This document shows, piece after piece, positions 55,076 through 63,332 of a DNA stretch of 64,000 nucleotides. The DNA is from Streptomyces sp. SID12501 (lineage in GTDB: Bacteria; Actinomycetota; Actinomycetes; Streptomycetales; Streptomycetaceae): contig NZ_JAAGLU010000022.1 of assembly GCF_010550245.1 (NCBI RefSeq), forward strand, positions 1-64,000, given 5' to 3'. Below the pieces are notes generated by a model. That model did no database searches and was not told the DNA's origin. It saw nothing but the letters and a program-made list of their open reading frames with translations. Position 1 is the stretch's first letter; each line of letters begins with the position of its first letter. The position numbers and the translations under genes were made by a program.

Positions 55076-56272
55076 GTGGCCGTGTTCGCGAAGCTCCCCC
55101 CATTCGACCCCGCCGACCCGCTCGGCCTCGACGACCAGTTGGACGCGGAGGACCTGGCGATCAGGGACACCGTGCGGACCTGGGCGGCGGACCGCGTGCT
55201 GCCGTATGTCGCCGGGTGGTTCGAGGAGGGCGAGCTGCCGGACATCAGAGGGCTCGCCCGTGAACTGGGCGGCATCGGCGCCCTGGGGATGTCCCTCACC
55301 GGGTACGGCTGTGCCGGCGCGTCCGCCGTGCAGTACGGCCTCGCCTGTCTGGAGCTGGAGGCCGCCGACTCCGGAATCCGCTCCCTCGTCTCCGTACAGG
55401 GCTCGCTCGCCATGTACGCCATTCACAGCTTCGGCAGCGAGGAGCAGAAGCAGCACTGGCTGCCGGACATGGCCTCCGGCGACGTCATCGGCTGCTTCGG
55501 GCTGACCGAGCCCGACCACGGCTCCGACCCCGCAGGCATGCGTACGTACGCCAAGCGTGACGGCAGCGGCGGCGACTGGGTGCTCAACGGCCGGAAGATG
55601 TGGATCACCAACGGGTCCGTCGCCGGCGTGGCCGTCGTATGGGCGCAGACCGACGACGGCATCCGCGGGTTCGTCGTGCCCACCAGCGCCCCCGGGTTCT
55701 CGGCGCCCGAGATCAAGCACAAGTGGTCGCTGCGCGCCTCCGTCACCAGCGAACTGGTGCTCGACGACGTGAGGCTGCCCGCCGATGCCGTACTGCCTGA
55801 CGTCACCGGACTCCGCGGGCCCCTCAGCTGTCTCTCCCACGCCCGCTACGGGATCGTCTGGGGCGCCATGGGCGCTGCCCGGTCCTGTTTCGAGGCCGCC
55901 GTCGACTACGCGAAGACGCGCGAACAGTTCGGGCGGCCCATCGGCGGGTTCCAGCTCACCCAGGCCAAGCTCGCCGACATGGCGGTCGAGCTGCACAAGG
56001 GGATTCTGCTCGCCCACCATCTGGGGCGGCGCATGGATGCCGGCCGCCTGCGTCCCGAGCAGGTCAGCTTCGGCAAGCTGAACAACGTACGAGAGGCCAT
56101 CGACATCTGTCGTACGGCCCGGACGATCCTCGGTGCCAACGGGATCTCGCTCGAATACCCCGTGATGCGGCACGCGGCGAACCTCGAGTCGGTGCTCACG
56201 TACGAAGGCACCGTCGAGATGCACCAGCTGGTGCTGGGCAAGGCGCTCACCGGACTTGACGCCTTCCGCTGA
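55076..56272 (+). CDS. Acyl-CoA dehydrogenase, glutaryl-CoA dehydrogenase-like
   Basis: A 398-residue FAD enzyme. The flavin and substrate segments CFGLTEPDHGSDPAGM and KMWITNGSVAGVAVVW are present, and the catalytic Glu is in LTYEGTVEMHQLVLGKALTG, as in glutaryl-CoA dehydrogenases. YGIVWGAMGAARSCFEAAVD supports this subgroup. The GTG at 55076 is set by GGAGG five bases upstream; the TTG at 55061 precedes that site. No partner genes for lysine or tryptophan catabolism adjoin it, so the substrate is inferred. Confidence 0.9.
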   Translation: MAVFAKLPPFDPADPLGLDDQLDAEDLAIRDTVRTWAADRVLPYVAGWFEEGELPDIRGLARELGGIGALGMSLTGYGCAGASAVQYGLACLELEAADSGIRSLVSVQGSLAMYAIHSFGSEEQKQHWLPDMASGDVIGCFGLTEPDHGSDPAGMRTYAKRDGSGGDWVLNGRKMWITNGSVAGVAVVWAQTDDGIRGFVVPTSAPGFSAPEIKHKWSLRASVTSELVLDDVRLPADAVLPDVTGLRGPLSCLSHARYGIVWGAMGAARSCFEAAVDYAKTREQFGRPIGGFQLTQAKLADMAVELHKGILLAHHLGRRMDAGRLRPEQVSFGKLNNVREAIDICRTARTILGANGISLEYPVMRHAANLESVLTYEGTVEMHQLVLGKALTGLDAFR

Positions 56273-56310
56273 CCTGAACAACGGACGGCGGGGCCGGTGA
56301 GCGGCCTTGC

Positions 56311-56754
56311 TCAGCTCTGGTTGAAGAAACCGTCCGCGCGGTGCGGCTGGGCCTCCCCGCTGACGATCTCCGTGTCGGCGGGGGTCAGCAGGAACACGCG
56401 GTTGGACACCCGCTCGATGGAGCCGCGTAGGCCGAAGATGAGGCCTGCGGCGAAGTCGACGACGCGCTTGGCGTCGGCGGCATCCATGGCGGTGAGGTTC
56501 ATGATGACCGGAACGCCGTCCCGGAAGAGCTCGCCGATGGCGCGGGCGTCCCGGAAGCTGTCCGGGGTGACCGTGCCGATCCGGCGGCCCTTCTCCTCGG
56601 CCACCTCGCCGGCGACCTTGACCCGGGGGTCCGTGACCCAGGCATCCCTGGGCTGCTCGGTCCCCTCGGAGTAGTCGTCGTCGTAGTAACGCTCGTCATC
56701 GTTGTTGTCGTCGACGAGGCCAAGCCAGGCACTCGCCTTGCGTACCGATCCCAT
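56311..56754 (-). CDS. SepF-like cell-division protein
   Basis: A 147-residue SepF-family protein. The N-terminal [16 protein letters not shown] is the amphipathic membrane-binding helix. After an acidic linker the SepF core (about 58-140) contains [40 protein letters not shown] and [16 protein letters not shown]. Streptomyces has a canonical SepF in the dcw cluster and SepF-like proteins; by recalled synteny this is the SflA-type copy (SCO1749 in S. coelicolor). SD GGAGG precedes the ATG. Confidence 0.88.
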   Translation of the reverse strand: MGSVRKASAWLGLVDDNNDDERYYDDDYSEGTEQPRDAWVTDPRVKVAGEVAEEKGRRIGTVTPDSFRDARAIGELFRDGVPVIMNLTAMDAADAKRVVDFAAGLIFGLRGSIERVSNRVFLLTPADTEIVSGEAQPHRADGFFNQS

Positions 56755-57340
56755 GGACGCCTCCTCTCACAGCGGTCTCTCATGCATTCCGCATCCCTAT
56801 GGTCATCCATGATGCGGATGGCGCGCCAAGTGAATAGACGCCGCGCGGGGGTTTCGTGACGGTACTGGTGCACAACCATTTCGTCGAGAGGCCCCGCGCC
56901 GCAAGGGTCTTGCCGTGTCCGACTGCTGACTGAGAGTGAAATATGATTCTTCGTGGCGTATGGGTGAGCGTTGGGACGTATGGGTGAATGGGCGTCCTGC
57001 CCGCTTTCCTGACGGATGCTCAGTCACGGTCAGCAGGTGCCCAGTCGTGTCCGGATCACACCTGACGTCGGGTCAGTCCTTGCTCTCCGGCGGGGAGATC
57101 CGCGAGCCCGAGCCGTGCGCGGTGAGCAGCAGTGCGCTCCTGGGGCGGTCTCCTCGGGCGGTCCTCGGACGGTCTCCTGGGGTGGCAGGTGGCAGGCGGC
57201 AGGCGGCAGGCGGCAGGAAAAGGGCAGAGGGGAGAAGGAAGAGGCGGGGCTGAGAAAAGAAAAAAGGCGGTGCGTGAGGGGAGGGGGGTGCGCGAGTGTG
57301 AAGGCGCGGATGAGGCGTGAGGTGTGCGGGAGAAATCGCG
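56755..57340. other. Non-coding region with polypurine tract
   Basis: This stretch upstream of the sepF-like gene holds no supported gene. About 57184-57217 has GGCAGGC-type tandem repeats. About 57213-57275 is a purine-rich tract on the plus strand, so the reverse-strand transcript from the leader peptide would be pyrimidine-rich here. Confidence 0.5.
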
Positions 57341-57365
57341 AAAAGGCGCCCGGGTGAGCGGGCGC
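57341..57365 (-). terminator. Intrinsic terminator right after the leader peptide
   Basis: On the reverse strand a GCGCCCG/CGGGCGC hairpin (57365-57346) with a six-base loop is followed by C and TTTT (57344-57341). It lies 14 bp after the stop of the leader-peptide frame. Confidence 0.75.
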
Positions 57366-57378
57366 GCAGGGGGTCAGC

Positions 57379-57450
57379 TCAACAGGAGGAGGACCACACT
57401 CGACCAAGGTCGATGTGGGAGCGTTTGACCAGCCACTGCTGTGGATGCAT
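57379..57450 (-). CDS. Putative leader peptide (His-Ile-Asp-Leu type, C-terminal Cys)
   Basis: A 23-residue frame, too short for standard gene callers. It starts MHPQQWLVKRS and ends HIDLGRVWSSSC. It matches the short actinobacterial leader peptides I recall (Arg-x-His-hydrophobic-Asp-Leu-x-Arg-Val, then Cys at the end), which usually precede sulfur or cysteine genes. No ribosome-binding site is seen before the ATG. A terminator follows immediately, and no gene on this strand lies within 600 bp. The neighbouring divergent cluster encodes flavin monooxygenases. Attenuation by cysteine supply is an inference. Confidence 0.6.
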   Translation of the reverse strand: MHPQQWLVKRSHIDLGRVWSSSC

Positions 57451-57671
57451 GGGGCAAGTGGAACAGGCATTCGGTGTGGCGTCAACGACGTGAGACGAAC
57501 CGCTCACAGTTCGGACAGCCTTGACAGTGAGGGGAAACGTCCCCGTACAGTCGGTGGACGGCCCTGCTGAGGGGCTCGGCCGTACCGTGCGCATTGACGG
57601 CTGTATCGCGTCCTGCGACACCCGTGTGAAGGCATCACCGTGTTCGACCTATTGCGTCGCGGAGCCTTTGC
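57451..57671. other. Divergent promoter region, leader peptide / FAD protein
   Basis: About 220 bp. On the plus strand TTGACA (57521-57526) and TACAGT (57546-57551) are 19 bp apart, a rather long spacer. GGGG and CCCC in between can pair. GGAG at 57661-57664 is the ribosome-binding site of the FAD protein. Confidence 0.45.
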
Positions 57672-59726
57672 ATGTCCTCAGACACCCTGGCCGGATCGGC
57701 CCCACCCGCAGACCCGGAACAGCCGCGTGACGCGGCGCTGCCGCCGGCTCTTGTCATCGTCGGGGCCGGTCCGCGGGGGACCGGCCTCCTGGAGCGGATC
57801 GTGGCCAACGCGTCCGAGCTGTACGGGGAATCGGGCCTCGACATCCACCTTGTCGACCCCTATCCGCCGGGCGGCGGCCGGATCTGGCGCGAGGAGCAGT
57901 CCCCGCTGCTGTGGATGAACTCGCAGGCCCAGGACGTCACCATGTTCACCGACGAGACGGTGGCCATGGCGGGCCCGGTGCGCCCCGGCCCCACGCTGCA
58001 CGAGTGGGCGGACATCGACGGCCGTGTCTTCTCGGACCGCCGGCGCCTCGGCGCCTACCTGAACTGGGTGTACGAGGACACGCTGGCCGCCCTGCCGCCC
58101 GGCATCCGCGTCCAGCACCACGTCGGGCGTGCCCTGCGGGTCGGCGGGCCGCGTGAGGGACGCCAGCAGGTGTGGCTGGAGGGGCGCGCCCGGCCACTGC
58201 ACGCCGACCTCGTCGTACTGACACTCGGGCACCTCGACGCCGAACTCGACGACGAGCAGAGCGAGTTGGCCGCCTATGCGCGGGCCAACGAGCTGGTTCA
58301 CCTGCCGCCCGACTTCACCGCCGACAGTGACCTGTCCGCGCTGCGGCCCGGTGAACCCGTCCTCGTGCGGGGTTTCGGGCTCGCCTTCGTCGACCTGATG
58401 GTGCTCCTCACGGAGGGGCGCGGCGGGCGCTATGAAGAAGATGCCGAGGGGGAGTTGGTCTACCGGCCGTCCGGGCGGGAGCCCGTGCTGTACGTGGGCT
58501 CTCGGCGCGGGGTGCCGTACCACTCGAAGATCGGCTACGACTGGACCGGTGAACGGCCGCCCCTGCCACGGTTCTTCGGGCCAGGCGAGGTGGACGCCCT
58601 GCTCGCGCGTCCGGACGGCTTCGACTTCAGGCGGGACGTATGGCCGCTGGTGGAGAAGGAGTTGGGGTTCGCGCACTACCACCGGCTGTTCACCGTCCAC
58701 CCGGAGCGCACCAGCGGCACCTGGACGGACTTCGAGGAGAGGTACGCCGCCGCTGACCGGGCGGAGCGCGAGGTGCTGGTCGCCTCCACCGTGCCCGATC
58801 CGGCCGACCGGCTCGACCTCGGTGCCCTCGACCGTCCGCTGGAGGGGGTGCGCTATCCGTCGTACGAAGCGCTCCAGGAGGGGTTGCGAGGGTACATACG
58901 GGACGATCTGACCCGGCGTCACGATCCTTCGTACAGCCCGGACCTGGCTGTCTTTCTCGGGCTGCTCTCCGTCTACGGGCAGCTGGTGCGGCTCGGTGAC
59001 ATCGGGTCCTGGTGGCACGGTTTCTTCAGCTATCTCGCCTCCGGGCCGCCCGGGCCGCGGATGCGGCAGATGCTCGCGCTGTCCCGGGCCGGCATCCTCA
59101 ACTTCCTGGGCGCCGACGCGACCGTCACCGCCGAGGGCGGGGTCTTCCGGGCGAGCGGTGCCAGTGTGCCCGGTGCCTCGGTGGAGGCCCGCGCGCTTGT
59201 CGAGGCTCGGCTGCCGGAACCCACCCTGGAGCGCGCCCGCGACACCCTGTTGCGCGAGCTGTACAACGACGGGACCGGTGTGACCCCCGAGGGGCTGCTC
59301 GCCGTGGACCCCGGTGACGGGCGGCTCCTGGACCGGGACGGGCGGCCGCATCCACGCCGCTTCGCCCTCGGGCCGCACACCGAGGCGCGGGGCTCCGGCG
59401 CGTTCACCCGGCCGCGCACGGGCGGTCCCGCCTTCCGGCAGAACGACGCGACCGCGCGCGCCGCGCTGACCTTTCTGGGCGCGCTGGACGTTCGCCGGCG
59501 CGATGCCGAACACCGTGAGTACGGCGAACACCGTGAGTACGGCGAGTACGGCGAACACCGTGAGTACGGCGAGTACGGCGAACACCGTGAGTACGGCGAG
59601 TACGGCGAGGACCGTGATGCCGGACACCTCGACGATCGCGATGCCGGGCACCTCGACGCGCGGGTTGCCGATCGTGTTTCCGAGCGCGTTGCCGAACCGG
59701 TGGCCGATCACGGCACCGCCGCATGA
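57672..59726 (+). CDS. FAD/NAD(P)-binding protein with C-terminal HREYGEYGE repeats
   Basis: A 684-residue cytoplasmic flavoprotein of the FAD-NAD(P)-binding family. The dinucleotide motif VIVGAGPRGTGLLERIVANA is at residues 28-47, and HLVDPYPPGGGRIWREEQSP follows. LVVLTLGHLDAELDDEQSEL and the C-terminal FRQNDATARAALTFLG are family-like. The tail (from about residue 612) carries four EHREYG units, three extended as EHREYGEYG, then repeats of DAGHLD and V-ADRV. The function is unknown. It heads a cluster with two LLM flavin enzymes, so a role in flavin-dependent oxidation is inferred. Confidence 0.85.
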   Translation: MSSDTLAGSAPPADPEQPRDAALPPALVIVGAGPRGTGLLERIVANASELYGESGLDIHLVDPYPPGGGRIWREEQSPLLWMNSQAQDVTMFTDETVAMAGPVRPGPTLHEWADIDGRVFSDRRRLGAYLNWVYEDTLAALPPGIRVQHHVGRALRVGGPREGRQQVWLEGRARPLHADLVVLTLGHLDAELDDEQSELAAYARANELVHLPPDFTADSDLSALRPGEPVLVRGFGLAFVDLMVLLTEGRGGRYEEDAEGELVYRPSGREPVLYVGSRRGVPYHSKIGYDWTGERPPLPRFFGPGEVDALLARPDGFDFRRDVWPLVEKELGFAHYHRLFTVHPERTSGTWTDFEERYAAADRAEREVLVASTVPDPADRLDLGALDRPLEGVRYPSYEALQEGLRGYIRDDLTRRHDPSYSPDLAVFLGLLSVYGQLVRLGDIGSWWHGFFSYLASGPPGPRMRQMLALSRAGILNFLGADATVTAEGGVFRASGASVPGASVEARALVEARLPEPTLERARDTLLRELYNDGTGVTPEGLLAVDPGDGRLLDRDGRPHPRRFALGPHTEARGSGAFTRPRTGGPAFRQNDATARAALTFLGALDVRRRDAEHREYGEHREYGEYGEHREYGEYGEHREYGEYGEDRDAGHLDDRDAGHLDARVADRVSERVAEPVADHGTAA
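59509..59655 (+). repeat. Tandem coding repeats at the end of the FAD protein gene
   Basis: Units GAACACCGTGAGTACGGC, with an added GAGTACGGC, repeat with a 27-bp period from about 59509 to 59612. Short repeats (GATGCCGG.CACCTCGACG) follow. All stay in frame. Confidence 0.8.
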
Positions 59727-59778
59727 AGCCTCCCTTGCGACGCGGGTGCTGTGACGCACCGACGAAAGGTTCACCCTC

Positions 59779-60864
59779 ATGACCTCAACGCACGGCCGGG
59801 GGCTGCTGCACCTGGCCGCCGCCGTCGATCAGACCGTGGCCGGCCAACAGGCCCTGTACGACGCCGACCGGTACGTCGAGTCGGCGCGGCTCGCCGAGAG
59901 TGGCGGCCTCGACTTCGTGACGCTCGGTGACTCCTTCGCGCGCCCCGGCCCTGACGCGCTCGGCGTGCTCGCCAGGGTCGCGCCCGCCACCGCGCGGATC
60001 GGTCTGGTCCCCACCGTGACCACCACGCACACCGAGCCCTTCCACGTCCAGGCGGCGGTGGCGACCCTCGACTGGGTCAGCGGCGGCCGGGCGGGCTGGC
60101 AGCTCGACGTGTCGGCGACCGAGGACGAGGCCCGGCTCTTCGGCCGCCGCCGCACCGCACCCGGCGACGAGCTGTGGCGGGAGGCCGGTGAAGTCGCCGA
60201 CGTGGCGGCCCGGTTGTGGGACAGCAGGGAGGACGACGCCGAGACATGGGACGTGGCGGCCGGCCGCTTCGTCGACCGGGACAAGCTGCACCACGTCGAC
60301 TTCGAGGGTGCCACCTTCTCCGTCAAGGGCCCGTCCGTCGTGCCCCGGCCGCCGCAGGGCCACCCCGTCCGCGTCGTCGACGCCACCGAGGGACAGGCCC
60401 GGCAGACCGCGGCCCGGTACGCCGACGTGGTGCTCGTCCGGGCGGTGAGCGCCGAGCAGGCGGGGGCCGTACGGGACGAACTGCGGGTTGCCGCGAAGGA
60501 CTTGGGGCGTGACCCGGACGAGCTGCGGGTCCTCGCGAGCCTTGTCGTCGACCTGGGCGGCGGCGAGCACGCGGCCGAGCCGGGGCACGGGGGCGGTGGT
60601 CCCCGGCCGAGCGCGCACGGGCCGCTGTACCGGGGCGGGCCCGTCGACCTCGCCGACCTGATCACCGCCTGGCACACGTCCGGTGCCGTCGACGGTTTCC
60701 ATCTCGTCCCGGTCGAGCCGCGCCGCGACCTGGAGCGGCTCGTCAACGGAACGGTGGCGCTGCTCCAGCACCGAAGCCTGTTCCGCGCCTTCTACCCGGG
60801 CCGCACCCTCCGGGAGCACCTGGGGCTGGCCCGGCCGGCCAACCAGTACGCGGGCCGGTCGTGA
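59779..60864 (+). CDS. LLM-class flavin-dependent oxidoreductase (first of two)
   Basis: A 361-residue TIM-barrel FMN enzyme of the bacterial luciferase superfamily. Landmarks are GLDFVTLGDSFARPGPDALG, VPTVTTTHTEPFHVQAAVAT and LDWVSGGRAGWQLDVSATED. A family insertion (about 250-275) rich in Gly/Pro precedes the C-terminal part. AAAGGT lies upstream of the ATG. The reduced-flavin supply is not encoded nearby. It is 52 bp after the FAD protein and 16 bp before the second LLM gene. Confidence 0.88.
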   Translation: MTSTHGRGLLHLAAAVDQTVAGQQALYDADRYVESARLAESGGLDFVTLGDSFARPGPDALGVLARVAPATARIGLVPTVTTTHTEPFHVQAAVATLDWVSGGRAGWQLDVSATEDEARLFGRRRTAPGDELWREAGEVADVAARLWDSREDDAETWDVAAGRFVDRDKLHHVDFEGATFSVKGPSVVPRPPQGHPVRVVDATEGQARQTAARYADVVLVRAVSAEQAGAVRDELRVAAKDLGRDPDELRVLASLVVDLGGGEHAAEPGHGGGGPRPSAHGPLYRGGPVDLADLITAWHTSGAVDGFHLVPVEPRRDLERLVNGTVALLQHRSLFRAFYPGRTLREHLGLARPANQYAGRS

Positions 60865-60880
60865 CCGCTGGGGGCGCGTC

Positions 60881-62191
60881 ATGACCGTACGGGCGCCAGG
60901 GCGTGGGCAGATGCACCTCGCGGCGTGTTTTCCGGGTGTCGACGGCACAGCCGTGCGGGCCGGTCGGAGGGCGGGTTCGCAGGGCGGGTTCTCCTCCTGC
61001 GAGCGGCTCGCCCGGACCGCCGAGCGCGGGCTGTTCGACTTCTTCCTCCTCGCGGAGGGGCTGTGGCCGCACGACCACCTGGGCCGGGTCCATGACCTGG
61101 ACGTGGTCGGGCAGCCCGAGCCGATCACTGTCCTGGACGCGCTCGCCGCCGTCACCGAGCGGATCGGGCTCGCCGCCACGGTCGACGCGACCTTCAGCGA
61201 ACCGTACGAACTGGCCCGTGGATTCGCCACGTTGGACCATCTCAGCGGTGGCCGGGCGGCCTGGCACGTGGTGACCTCCTCCGACGCCTCCACCGGCGAG
61301 AACTTCCGGCGCGGCGGCTTTCTCGACCCGGCCGATCGGTACCCGCGCGCGGCCGAATTCCTCGACGCGGTACGAGAGTTGTGGGACTCCTGGACACCGG
61401 ACGGGGTGTCCAGGCCCTTCGCGTACCGAGGCCGGCACTTCGACATCGCGGGCGAGTTCGGCGTACCGCGCTCACCGCAGGTGCATCCGGTGGTGATCCG
61501 GACGGGGGACTCGGAACAGGGGCGGGAGTTCGCCGCGTCGAGGGCCGACGTGGTCCTCACGCGGTACGGGAGCCCGGAAGCCGGGCGCGCCTTCCGCGCC
61601 GACGTCAAGGGGCGGCTCGCGAAGTACGGGCGGGCGCCCGGGGACCTGAAGATCATGCCCGGGGTGACCTTCGTGCTCGGGGACACCGCCGCCGAGGCGC
61701 GGGAGAAGGCCGCCTGGATCCGACGGCAACGGGTCTCGCCGCAGCAGGCCATCCTCGCCGTTGAGCAGATCTGGGGCACCGATCTCTCCTCCTACGACCC
61801 CGACGGTCCGCTTCCCGACTTCGACCCGGTGCCGGAGCCCGCGCTCGCGCAGGGGTGGGTCAGGGCCGCCGACCCGGTGAAGGTGGCCGAACAGTGGCGG
61901 GCCCTGTCCCGGACCAGGGGGCTGTCGATCCGGCAGACCGTCGCCGAGGCGAGCGGCCGGCACTCCTTCGTCGGCACCCCGCAATCGGTCGCCGACGCCA
62001 TCGAGGCCTTCGTACGGGAGGGCGCGGCCGACGGGTTCGTCCTCGTCCCGTATCTCACCCCGGGCGCCCTGGACGAGTTCGTGGACCGGGTCGTGCCGCT
62101 GCTCCAGGAACGTGGCGCGTTCCGTACGGAATACGCGGGGACCACGCTGCGCTCGCACCTCGGGCTGGGCGAACCCGTATGGACGGGCTGA
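60881..62191 (+). CDS. LLM-class monooxygenase, NtaA/SnaA/DszA family (second of two)
   Basis: A 436-residue FMNH2-dependent monooxygenase. Family motifs are FDFFLLAEGLWPHDHLGRV, EPYELARGFATLDHLSGGRA and AWHVVTSSDASTGENFRRGG, typical of the NtaA/SnaA/DszA group, which opens C-N or C-S bonds. The frame is open upstream, but ATG 60881 gives the family-like N-terminus GQMHLAACFPGVDG. The substrate is unknown; a sulfur or nitrogen compound is plausible. Confidence 0.9.
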   Translation: MTVRAPGRGQMHLAACFPGVDGTAVRAGRRAGSQGGFSSCERLARTAERGLFDFFLLAEGLWPHDHLGRVHDLDVVGQPEPITVLDALAAVTERIGLAATVDATFSEPYELARGFATLDHLSGGRAAWHVVTSSDASTGENFRRGGFLDPADRYPRAAEFLDAVRELWDSWTPDGVSRPFAYRGRHFDIAGEFGVPRSPQVHPVVIRTGDSEQGREFAASRADVVLTRYGSPEAGRAFRADVKGRLAKYGRAPGDLKIMPGVTFVLGDTAAEAREKAAWIRRQRVSPQQAILAVEQIWGTDLSSYDPDGPLPDFDPVPEPALAQGWVRAADPVKVAEQWRALSRTRGLSIRQTVAEASGRHSFVGTPQSVADAIEAFVREGAADGFVLVPYLTPGALDEFVDRVVPLLQERGAFRTEYAGTTLRSHLGLGEPVWTG

Positions 62192-62328
62192 CTGAGCGCC
62201 GCACTTACAAAGATGACATACAGGTTGTGTACGGGCCGCGCGCGGAACGCGTGGTCCGGGGCGTGTGCCGAAGGCGGCGCGCGGTGGGTTTCCAGGGAGT
62301 GAGCCGGCGTGGGTTCTGGAGTGGGTTC

Positions 62329-63129
62329 ATGACGGCGGACGGGTCCGAGGCGTGGCAGAAGTGGCACGAACGGCGCATCGAGACGGTGTCGGCGCCCTAC
62401 GGACCCCTCGCACTCGTCGGTACGCACTGGCTCGAGGACTTTCCGGACGGTCGGCTTCCGGCCATCCCCGGCCGGTGGACGGCCGACGGTGACGTGATCG
62501 TCCTGGCCGCCGGGGCCGAGGACGGGCTGACGCTCGACGGCGAGCCCTTCGCCGGGGAGGCCCGGCTGACCGCCGACGCCGGTCCGGCGGGCGCGGCCCG
62601 GGTCGGTTTCGGCGAACGGCGCCTGGTCGTACTGGTGCGCGAGGGCAGCTGGGGTGTGCGCGACTTCGACCCCGACGCCCAGACGCGCACGGCGTTCAAG
62701 GGCGTCGAGGTGACCCCGTACGACCCGCGCTGGTCGGTACCCGGCCGGTTCACGCCGTACGACGGGCGGCGCACTGTGCGTGTCGCGAACGCGGACGGGC
62801 GGGAGCGCGGGCTCGGGCTCGGCGGTGAACTGGCGTTCTCGCTCGACGGGCAGGAGCAGACGCTGCGCGTGGCCGTCGAGGAGGGCGGCACGCTGTGGGC
62901 CGTCTTCGCCGACTCGACCAGCGGTGACGGCAGTTACCGCTTCCGGTTCCTGCGCCCCGGGGCCCCGGATGCCGAGGGGCGCACAACGGTGGACTTCAAC
63001 CGGTCCCTGCTCCCACCGTGTGCGTTCGCCGACCATTTCGTCTGCCCCTTTCCGCCGCCGGGCAATACCCTGGGCGTCGCGATAGCCGCAGGGGAACGCG
63101 ACCTTCTCCAGGGCGCCGTGGTTCCTTGA
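62329..63129 (+). CDS. DUF1684 family protein
   Basis: A 266-residue cytoplasmic protein of the DUF1684 family, common in actinobacteria, without a known function. Conserved parts are VREGSWGVRDFDPDAQTRTA, RFTPYDGRRTVRVANADGRE and the C-terminal NRSLLPPCAFADHFVCPFPP. CTGGAG about ten bases upstream supports the ATG. It is separated from the LLM genes by 137 bp. Confidence 0.85.
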   Translation: MTADGSEAWQKWHERRIETVSAPYGPLALVGTHWLEDFPDGRLPAIPGRWTADGDVIVLAAGAEDGLTLDGEPFAGEARLTADAGPAGAARVGFGERRLVVLVREGSWGVRDFDPDAQTRTAFKGVEVTPYDPRWSVPGRFTPYDGRRTVRVANADGRERGLGLGGELAFSLDGQEQTLRVAVEEGGTLWAVFADSTSGDGSYRFRFLRPGAPDAEGRTTVDFNRSLLPPCAFADHFVCPFPPPGNTLGVAIAAGERDLLQGAVVP

Positions 63130-63332
63130 TCAACTTCTGCGAGCCGTATGGGGGTTGAACAACGTGAGGCCGAAAGGCGCCCTTGCGTCGACCGGTCGAG
63201 CGGCCGAATACTCCCACCCAGCGCTTGTCAGGGTCACAGCATGTTCGGAATTCGGGCGGAGTGGACCCTGACTGCGCCTCACGGGCCCCGACCCCACGCG
63301 GGCCCCCGACTTCCCATGTGGAGGAACGACAA

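Noticed and set aside
57640-57918. Small plus-strand frame starting VFDLLRRGAFACPQ before the FAD protein
   Set aside because: It overlaps the FAD protein in another frame and does not match the leader-peptide pattern; the FAD gene has its own ribosome-binding site.
57678-59780. Open frame of 700 codons on the minus strand
   Set aside because: Antisense shadow of the FAD protein gene; no motif, start or ribosome-binding site supports it.
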